From the NCBI GenBank assembly GCA_018241185.1, contig JAFEEH010000250.1, positions 1 through 51,977 on the forward strand: 51,977 bases of DNA. Reading direction: 5' to 3'. Shown here piece after piece: positions 46,100 through 51,977 of the stretch; position 1 is the stretch's first letter; each line of letters starts with the position of its first letter. Below the pieces are notes generated by a model. It saw nothing but the letters and a program-made list of their open reading frames with translations. It did no database searches and was not told where the DNA came from. Origin of the DNA: Pseudomonadota bacterium (GTDB lineage: Bacteria > Pseudomonadota > Gammaproteobacteria > Burkholderiales > Burkholderiaceae_C). The position numbers were made by a program, and so were the translations under genes.

Positions 46100-46984
46100 T
46101 CAGTCGTTGGCCGGCGTGTTGGGCGACGCGAGCTGCCACTGGGCACGGGTACGGCTGGCGGCGGCGATCGCCTGCTCCAGCGAACTCCCGTCGCCGGCTG
46201 CAATGAGCGCTTCCATCTGCAGCAGCGCCTTGCGGAAAGCCTGAGACTGCAGCAGCACCTGCTCGCGGTTGGCCAGCAGCACGTCTCGCCACATGGCGGG
46301 GTCGCTGGCGGCGATGCGCGAGAAGTCGCGGAAGCCGCTGCCGGCCAGGGCCAGGAAGTGCGATCCGTCGGGTTGCCCGGCGATGGCATTGGTGAAAGCG
46401 AAGGCCAGCAGGTGCGGCAGGTGGCTCACCGCAGCGAAGGCGGCATCGTGGGCCTCGGGCGTCATGTTGACGACTTTGGCGCCGATGTCGGTCCACACCT
46501 GGGACGCGCGTTGGAGATTGGCGCGCCGCGTGGACTTGACCGGCGTCAGCACCACCTGACGATCGACGAAGAGGGTGGCTTCGGCGTGCTCGACGCCCGA
46601 CAGTTCCTTGCCCGCGATCGGGTGTGCGGGCACGAAGTGCGACAGCTGCTGCTGAAGGCCGCGCTCGGCGGCGGTGATCACGTCGCGCTTGGTCGAGCCC
46701 ACGTCCATCACCAGGGCGTTGTCGGCGATGCCGTGGCGGATCGCCTTGAACGTCGCCTCCGAAGCCGCGACGGGCACAGCGATGAGCACCAGGTCGGCGC
46801 CCGAGACCGCGAGCAGGGCAGATGGGGCCGCCACGTCGATCACGCCGAGCTGGCGGGCACGCTCGGTGGTCGAGGGCGACTTGCTGTACCCCACCACGCG
46901 CTTGACCAGGCGTGCCTGTTTGAGCGCCAGCGCGAACGAACCGCCGATGAGGCCGCAGCCGATCAGGCCGAGTTGGTCGAACAT
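46100..46984 (-). CDS. tyrA: Prephenate dehydrogenase
   Basis: The 294-residue enzyme has an N-terminal Rossmann domain ([17 protein letters not shown] with Gly9, Gly11, Gly14; [23 protein letters not shown]) and a helical dimerisation domain ([29 protein letters not shown]). It oxidatively decarboxylates prephenate (or arogenate) to the tyrosine precursor. GGAGG lies 4 bases before the ATG, deciding this start. It lies between pheA and aroA-cmk. No ACT domain is present, so feedback control is not evident. Confidence 0.93.
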   Translation of the reverse strand: MFDQLGLIGCGLIGGSFALALKQARLVKRVVGYSKSPSTTERARQLGVIDVAAPSALLAVSGADLVLIAVPVAASEATFKAIRHGIADNALVMDVGSTKRDVITAAERGLQQQLSHFVPAHPIAGKELSGVEHAEATLFVDRQVVLTPVKSTRRANLQRASQVWTDIGAKVVNMTPEAHDAAFAAVSHLPHLLAFAFTNAIAGQPDGSHFLALAGSGFRDFSRIAASDPAMWRDVLLANREQVLLQSQAFRKALLQMEALIAAGDGSSLEQAIAAASRTRAQWQLASPNTPAND

Positions 46985-47071
46985 CAGGCCTCCGCCGGGC
47001 CGCCCCAAGGCAGGCCTTGGCCCCTGCGGAGGGCAGCGATCCACGAAGTGATGAGCGTGGGGGCGGTCATC

Positions 47072-48205
47072 TCAAGCCTTCACCGGGTAGGCGCCGATGA
47101 CCTTGTAGAACGCGCACAGCGCGCGCAGTTCGGCCAGTGCCGCTGCGACGTGAGGCTGGGTGGGGTGTCCGTCCAGGTCGATGTAGAAGTAGTAGTCCCA
47201 CTGGCCGGTGCGCGCGGGCCGGGACTCGAAGCGCGTCATCGACACGTTGTGCGTCTTCAACGGCACCAGCAGGTCGTGCACGGCACCGGGACGGTTCGGC
47301 ACCGAGACCACGAGGCTCGTGCAGTCGCGGCCCGAGGCCGGCGGCATGGCGAGCGTGGCGGGGAGGGTGATGACGGCGAACCGCGTGCGGTTGTAGGCGT
47401 CGTCCTGGATCGCATGCGCCACGATGTGCAGGCCGTACTCGGTGGCCGCACGCTCGCTGGCCAGGCCGGCCCAGGCCGGGTTCGTGGTCGCGAGGCGCGC
47501 GCCTTCGGCGTTGCTCGAGACGGCGCGCCGCTCGGCTTTCGGCAAATGCTTGGCAAGCCAGCCCTGGCACTGTGCCAGGGCCTGCGGATGGGCCAGCACG
47601 GCCTCGATCCCGTCCAGCGAATTCGTCTGGCACAGCAGGTTGTGGCGCACCAGCAGGCTCACTTCACCCACCACGTGCGTAGGTGACTGCAGGAACATGT
47701 CCAGCGAACGGGTGACGACGCCCTCGTTGGAGTTCTCCACGCCGACGACGCCGTATTGCGCGCTGCCGCTGGCCGTGGCGTGGAACACCTCGTCGAAGCT
47801 GGCGCAGTAGACGAGGTCCGCCGCACCACCGAAGTACTCGATGGCCGCCTGTTCGCAGAAGGTGCCCTCGGGCCCCAGGACCGCCACGCGCTGCGGCGAT
47901 TCAAGTGCCAGGCACGCCGACATGATTTCGCGCCAGATGGCCGTCACATGCCCGCCCTTGAGCGGCCCCGGGTTGTTGCTGCGCACCTTCTCGATCACCT
48001 GGGCCACCCGGTCGGGCCGGAAGAAGGGCGTGCCCTCGCGCTTCTTGACCTCGCCGACCCGCTCCGCCACGCGGGCGCGTGCGTTGAGCAGTTGCAGGAG
48101 CTGGTCGTCGAGCGCGTCGATCTGCACGCGCAGATCGGCGAGGCTGGCAGGGGAATCGTTGGAGGTGGGCGAGGCGGCGGGAGAGGTCATCGGGCGCACG
48201 TGCAT
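47072..48205 (-). CDS. pheA: Bifunctional chorismate mutase / prephenate dehydratase
   Basis: The 377-residue protein has an AroQ chorismate mutase domain (about 20-105; LRVQIDALDDQLLQLLNARA), a prephenate dehydratase domain (about 107-290; VAVLGPEGTFCEQAA, GVVGVENSNEGVV, and the NRTRF catalytic motif) and a C-terminal ACT domain (about 295-375; LVVSVPNRPGAVHDLL, FESRPAR) for phenylalanine feedback. The ATG at 48205 directly follows the serC stop, suggesting coupling; an ATG at 48190 (MTSPAAS) is an alternative. Confidence 0.94.
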   Translation of the reverse strand: MHVRPMTSPAASPTSNDSPASLADLRVQIDALDDQLLQLLNARARVAERVGEVKKREGTPFFRPDRVAQVIEKVRSNNPGPLKGGHVTAIWREIMSACLALESPQRVAVLGPEGTFCEQAAIEYFGGAADLVYCASFDEVFHATASGSAQYGVVGVENSNEGVVTRSLDMFLQSPTHVVGEVSLLVRHNLLCQTNSLDGIEAVLAHPQALAQCQGWLAKHLPKAERRAVSSNAEGARLATTNPAWAGLASERAATEYGLHIVAHAIQDDAYNRTRFAVITLPATLAMPPASGRDCTSLVVSVPNRPGAVHDLLVPLKTHNVSMTRFESRPARTGQWDYYFYIDLDGHPTQPHVAAALAELRALCAFYKVIGAYPVKA

Positions 48206-49324
48206 TCAGGCATGCAGTCGCTCGAATTCTCTCATGTAGGCGACCAGCGCCTGGACCCCTTCCAGCGGCATCGCGTTGTAGATGCTGGCGCGCATGCCGC
48301 CCACCGATTTGTGGCCCTTGAGCTGCAGAAGGCCGGCGGCGCGGGCACCTTCCAGGAAGTCGGCGTTGCGGCCTTCGTCGGCGAGGAAGAAGGGCACGTT
48401 CATGCGCGAACGGCAGCCGGCGTCAACGCGGTTGCTGTAGAAGGACGAGCCGTCGATGGTGTCGTAGAGCAGCTTCGCCTTGGCGGCGTTGCGCCGGGCC
48501 ATCGCCTCGACCCCGGTCAGCTCGCCTTCCTTCTGCGCCAGCAGCCACTGGAAGGTGAGGCCGGCGACATAGATTCCCCAGGTCGGTGGGGTGTTAAACA
48601 TCGACTGGTTGTCGGCAACGGTGCGGTAGTTGAAGGCGCTGGGGCAGATGTCCAGCGCGTAACCCAGCAGGTCGTCGCGCACCACCACCAGCGTGAGGCC
48701 GGCAGGACCGAGGTTTTTCTGCGCGCCGCCGAAGGCCAGCCCGACACGCGACCAGTCGACAGGGCGCGAGGCGACGTGTGACGAAAAATCGATGACCAGC
48801 GGGGCAGAACTGCCCAAGGCCTTCAAATCCGGAAGCTCCTGGAATTCGATCCCGTTGATCGTCTCGTTGGAGCACAGGTGCACGTACGAAGCGCCCTTGC
48901 TGAGCTGCCAGCCGGCCGGGTCGGGCAGGCTCAGGTGGCCTCCTTCGGCGTTGGTGGCGGCGATGCGCGCGTCGCAATAGCGCTTGGCTTCCTTGTGCGA
49001 CTTGATGCTCCAACTGCCGGTGACGACGAAGTCGACGGCGCCACCCCGCGACAGGTTCAACGGCACGATGGCGTTCTCGCCCAGGCCCCCACCCTGCATG
49101 AACAGGATGTGGAACTGCTCGGGCACGTGCAGCAGGCGCCGCAGGTCGCCCTCCGCCTGCGCCAGGATTTGCCCGAACTCCTTGCCCCGGTGGCTCATCT
49201 CCATCACGCCCAGACCGCTGCCGTTCCAGTCGAGCATCTCGGCGGCGGCCTGCTGCAACACCGCCTCCGGCATCGTGGCCGGGCCGGCGGAGAAGTTGTA
49301 GGGGCGGGGCAAGGAGGGGGTCAC
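48206..49324 (-). CDS. serC: Phosphoserine aminotransferase
   Basis: The 372-residue class V aminotransferase makes 3-phosphoserine (and the related pyridoxine precursor) from the oxo acid and glutamate. The N-terminus [17 protein letters not shown] and the cofactor lysine Lys203 in [12 protein letters not shown] are diagnostic; GGGLGENAI and [11 protein letters not shown] bind substrate. The start is GTG at 49324, overlapping the stop of the DUF2059 gene as GTGA. No nearby ATG keeps the conserved N-terminus. It precedes pheA directly. Confidence 0.94.
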   Translation of the reverse strand: MTPSLPRPYNFSAGPATMPEAVLQQAAAEMLDWNGSGLGVMEMSHRGKEFGQILAQAEGDLRRLLHVPEQFHILFMQGGGLGENAIVPLNLSRGGAVDFVVTGSWSIKSHKEAKRYCDARIAATNAEGGHLSLPDPAGWQLSKGASYVHLCSNETINGIEFQELPDLKALGSSAPLVIDFSSHVASRPVDWSRVGLAFGGAQKNLGPAGLTLVVVRDDLLGYALDICPSAFNYRTVADNQSMFNTPPTWGIYVAGLTFQWLLAQKEGELTGVEAMARRNAAKAKLLYDTIDGSSFYSNRVDAGCRSRMNVPFFLADEGRNADFLEGARAAGLLQLKGHKSVGGMRASIYNAMPLEGVQALVAYMREFERLHA

Positions 49325-49905
49325 TTCTTGGCGGGGGCCTTGGCGCCACCCGACTTGGGTGCGGCCTGACCGCCGTCGGTCGGGGCGCCGATTGCCTTGG
49401 CCACGTCGACGTTGAGCTTCTCGACCTTGGGTTCGAGCGTGCTGCGCAGGTCGCCCACGATCTTCTGACCCAGGGCTTGCTGCATCTTGCCGCTGGTTTC
49501 GGCGAATTTGCGGCTCACCGGGGAATTGAGCCAGGCCATCAGCGTCTTGAGCTCGTCTTCGGTGAAGTCCTGTTCGAGGATCGGCGTCACGACGCCTGGG
49601 AAGACCTGGGCCGCCTTGTCACGCACGATCGGGAAGGTGGCGTCGTAGTACTTGCGGAACTCTTCGTCGGCGGCCTTGGCAGCAGCATCGCGCTTGTCGG
49701 TCGCGACGCGAGTGTTCAGGTACTCCGAAGCCGCCGCTGCAACCGGGTCGGACGTGCTTTGGACGATACCGCGAGCCATCATCTCGACGGCGGGCTTCTG
49801 GACATCGAGGAATTGCTTGATGAGCGTCGCCTTGTCCTGCGCCCAGCCTGCGGTGGCAGCGGACGCGAGAGCGGTGGCGAGCAGGATGCGGTTCAGTCGT
49901 TTCAT
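49321..49905 (-). CDS. Exported DUF2059 protein
   Basis: The 194-residue protein has a Sec signal ([22 protein letters not shown]) and a DUF2059 domain (about 85-150; [40 protein letters not shown]) after a helical N-terminal region. The tail (about 172-194) is Gly/Ala/Lys-rich. The function is not known; it should be periplasmic. It overlaps gyrA by four bases (ATGA) and serC by four or fewer bases (GTGA). That places it in a translationally linked chain gyrA-DUF2059-serC that is conserved in Burkholderiales. Confidence 0.88.
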   Translation of the reverse strand: MKRLNRILLATALASAATAGWAQDKATLIKQFLDVQKPAVEMMARGIVQSTSDPVAAAASEYLNTRVATDKRDAAAKAADEEFRKYYDATFPIVRDKAAQVFPGVVTPILEQDFTEDELKTLMAWLNSPVSRKFAETSGKMQQALGQKIVGDLRSTLEPKVEKLNVDVAKAIGAPTDGGQAAPKSGGAKAPAKK

Positions 49906-51977
49906 TGAGGGTTCTCCGTTGATGGGGTGGAAGAGTCGTCGCCGTCCGCGGTGCCGTTGGCGTCGTTTTCCACGATGCGTTGCAGACCGCTGAGTTTGGC
50001 GCCTGCGTCGAGGCCGATGAGCGTGACGCCCTGCGTGGCCCGGCCGAGTTCACGGATTTCGGCCACGCGGGTGCGTACCAGTACGCCCTTGTCGGTGATG
50101 AGCATGATCTCGTCGTCCGCATGGACCAGCGTGGCCGCAACCACTTTGCCGTTGCGCTCGCTCTGTTGGATTGCGATCATGCCTTTGGTTCCGCGGCCGT
50201 GGCGGGTGTACTCGACGATGCTCGTGCGCTTGCCATAGCCGTTCTCGGTGGCCGTGAGCACGCTCTGCTGCTCGTCCTCGGCGACCAGCATGGCGATCAC
50301 ACCCTGGCCTTCCTCGAGCATCATGCCGCGCACGCCGCGGGCGTTGCGGCCCATGGGGCGCACGTCGTTCTCGTCGAAGCGTACCGCTTTGCCGCCGTCG
50401 GAGAACAGCATCACGTCGTGTTGGCCGTCGGTCAGCGCCGCGCCCACGAGGTAGTCGCCAGCGTCGAGGTCGACGGCAATGATGCCGGCCTTGCGGGGGT
50501 TGCTGAACTCGTCGAGTGCGGTCTTCTTCACGGTGCCCATGGAGGTCGCCATGAAGATGTACCGGTCGGCCGGGAAGTTGCGCGTTTCGCCAGTGAGCGG
50601 CAGCACGACGTTGATCTTCTCGCCTTCGGCCAGCGGGAACATGTTGACGATGGGGCGTCCGCGCGAGTTGCGCGAGCCCGCAGGCACTTCCCACACCTTG
50701 AGCCAGTAAAGACGGCCGCGGTTCGAGAAGCACAGGATGTAGTCGTGCGTGTTCGCGATGAAGAGCTGGTCGATCCAGTCGTCTTCCTTGGTCGCCGTCG
50801 CCTGCTTTCCGCGGCCGCCGCGCTTCTGGGCGCGGTACTCGCCCAGGGGCTGGCTCTTGATGTAGCCGCTGTGGGACAGGGTCACGACCATGTCGGTCGG
50901 CGTGATCAGGTCCTCGGTCGACAGGTCGTAGGCACTGTGCTCCACCTGGCTGCGCCGCGCGCCGAGCTTGGTCTGGCCGAACTCCTGCTTGAGGCTCGTG
51001 AGTTCGTCGCTGATGATGGTCGATACCCGCTCGGGGCGGGCGAGGATGTCGAGCAGGTCGTCGATCTCCGACATCACCTCTTTGTACTCGGCGACGATCT
51101 TGTCCTGCTCCAGGCCAGTCAGGCGCTGCAGGCGCATCTGCAGGATTTCCTGGGCCTGGGTCTCGGACAGGCGGTACAGGCCGTCGCTGTGCAGGCCGTA
51201 CTCGCGTTCGAGCCCTTCGGGGCGGTAGTCGTCGGCGTTCACCGTGCCGCCGTCGGCACGCGAGCGGGTCAGCATCTCGCGCACGAGCTTGCTGTCCCAC
51301 GAGCGCGCCATCAGTTCGGCCTTGGCCACCGGCGGCGTGGGGGCGTTGCGGATGATGGCGATGAAGTCGTCGATGTTGGCCAACGCGACCGCCAAGCCTT
51401 CCAGCACGTGGCCGCGGTCACGGGCCTTGCGCAGGTTGAAGACCGTGCGCCGCGTGACGACCTCGCGCCGGTGCTGCAGGAAGACCTGGATCAGGTCCTT
51501 CAGGTTGCACAGCTTGGGCTGTCCATCGACCAGCGCCACCATGTTGATGCCGAAGGTGTCCTGCAGCTGGGTCTGCTTGTAGAGGTTGTTGAGCACCACC
51601 TCGGGCACTTCGCCGCGCTTGAGCTCGATCACCAGCCGCATGCCCGACTTGTCGGATTCGTCCTGGATGTGGCTGATGCCCTCCAGCTTCTTCTCGTGGA
51701 CCAGTTCGGCCATGCGCTCCTGCAGCGTCTTCTTGTTGACCTGGTAAGGGAGCTCATCGACGATGATGGCCTGCCGCTGGCCGCGGTCGATGTCCTCGAA
51801 GTGGCACTTCGCGCGCATCACCACCTTGCCGCGTCCGGTGCGGTAGCCGTCCTTCACGCCATTGATGCCGTAGATGATGCCGGCCGTCGGGAAGTCCGGG
51901 GCCGGGATGATCTCCATCAGTTCGTCGATCGTGGCCTCGGGCTGCCTCAGCAGGTGCAGGCAGGCGTCCACCACCTC
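49902..51977 (-). CDS. gyrA: DNA gyrase subunit A, N-terminus outside window
   Basis: 691 codons are visible, starting within the breakage-reunion domain (IIPAPDFPTAGIIYGINGV) and running to the end. The catalytic tyrosine and winged helix lie beyond the right edge. Present are the tower and coiled-coil (about 165-320 of the visible part), and the six-bladed C-terminal DNA-wrapping domain with the GyrA box as QKRGGRGK, which distinguishes it from ParC. The acidic tail ([14 protein letters not shown]) is typical. It introduces negative supercoils with GyrB. Confidence 0.97.
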   Translation of the reverse strand, partial: EVVDACLHLLRQPEATIDELMEIIPAPDFPTAGIIYGINGVKDGYRTGRGKVVMRAKCHFEDIDRGQRQAIIVDELPYQVNKKTLQERMAELVHEKKLEGISHIQDESDKSGMRLVIELKRGEVPEVVLNNLYKQTQLQDTFGINMVALVDGQPKLCNLKDLIQVFLQHRREVVTRRTVFNLRKARDRGHVLEGLAVALANIDDFIAIIRNAPTPPVAKAELMARSWDSKLVREMLTRSRADGGTVNADDYRPEGLEREYGLHSDGLYRLSETQAQEILQMRLQRLTGLEQDKIVAEYKEVMSEIDDLLDILARPERVSTIISDELTSLKQEFGQTKLGARRSQVEHSAYDLSTEDLITPTDMVVTLSHSGYIKSQPLGEYRAQKRGGRGKQATATKEDDWIDQLFIANTHDYILCFSNRGRLYWLKVWEVPAGSRNSRGRPIVNMFPLAEGEKINVVLPLTGETRNFPADRYIFMATSMGTVKKTALDEFSNPRKAGIIAVDLDAGDYLVGAALTDGQHDVMLFSDGGKAVRFDENDVRPMGRNARGVRGMMLEEGQGVIAMLVAEDEQQSVLTATENGYGKRTSIVEYTRHGRGTKGMIAIQQSERNGKVVAATLVHADDEIMLITDKGVLVRTRVAEIRELGRATQGVTLIGLDAGAKLSGLQRIVENDANGTADGDDSSTPSTENPQ

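Overview
The window is GC-rich, densely packed betaproteobacterial chromosome. Several things point to Burkholderiales, most likely Comamonadaceae (Variovorax/Acidovorax-like): the order gyrA, DUF2059, serC, pheA, tyrA, aroA-cmk, rpsA, ihfB, lapA, lapB; the many TRAP and Bug-type solute-binding proteins; a form II aerobic CO-dehydrogenase-like cluster; and a dispersed short repeat built on GCTAT...ATAGC. The genus is an inference. I found no insertion sequence, prophage, CRISPR array, tRNA or rRNA, and no gap between genes exceeds about 280 bases.

Layout. 1-3564 (minus strand): a partial DUF2796 gene, a 3-mercaptopyruvate sulfurtransferase, a DMT-family exporter and a Rieske oxygenase. 3797-6847 (plus): the isoprenoid operon xseB-ispA-dxs. 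6860-11949: an orphan branched-chain-amino-acid-type binding protein, then a TRAP transporter whose binding protein converges on its membrane subunits across a strong bidirectional terminator. 12132-16612: an EgtB/SenA-like nonheme-iron protein with an altered metal-ligand position, a hybrid histidine kinase and a SnoaL-like protein. 16620-19686: the molybdate system modABC with divergent modE and two ModE-like operators. 19707-28898: a small thioredoxin, a GAF/Fis-type regulator, and a molybdenum hydroxylase cluster in the order S-L-M plus accessory genes (MoxR ATPase, VWA protein, CoxG, XdhC-like).

28930-40154 (minus): a Bug-family binding protein, a six-gene Mrp/Pha-type cation/proton antiporter operon with fused A/B subunit, a CrcB fluoride channel, a second TRAP transporter as a normal P-Q-M operon, and an exported helix-hairpin-helix protein. 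40242-51977 (minus): lapB, lapA, ihfB, rpsA, a fused aroA-cmk, tyrA, pheA, serC, a DUF2059 protein and the C-terminal part of gyrA, often overlapping by 1-11 bases.

How the parts fit. The molybdate importer and its regulator sit beside an enzyme cluster that needs molybdenum cofactor. xseB-ispA-dxs supplies isoprenoid precursors. serC, pheA, tyrA and aroA form a serine/aromatic amino-acid block.

The most interesting signal is the roughly 60-base repeat: seven clear copies and one weaker one in 52 kb. It follows gene ends in a constant orientation, supplies the stop codon of mrpG, and lies in frame inside aroA and probably coxG. One reading frame of the element is open in seven of the eight copies, while another carries a built-in TAG stop.
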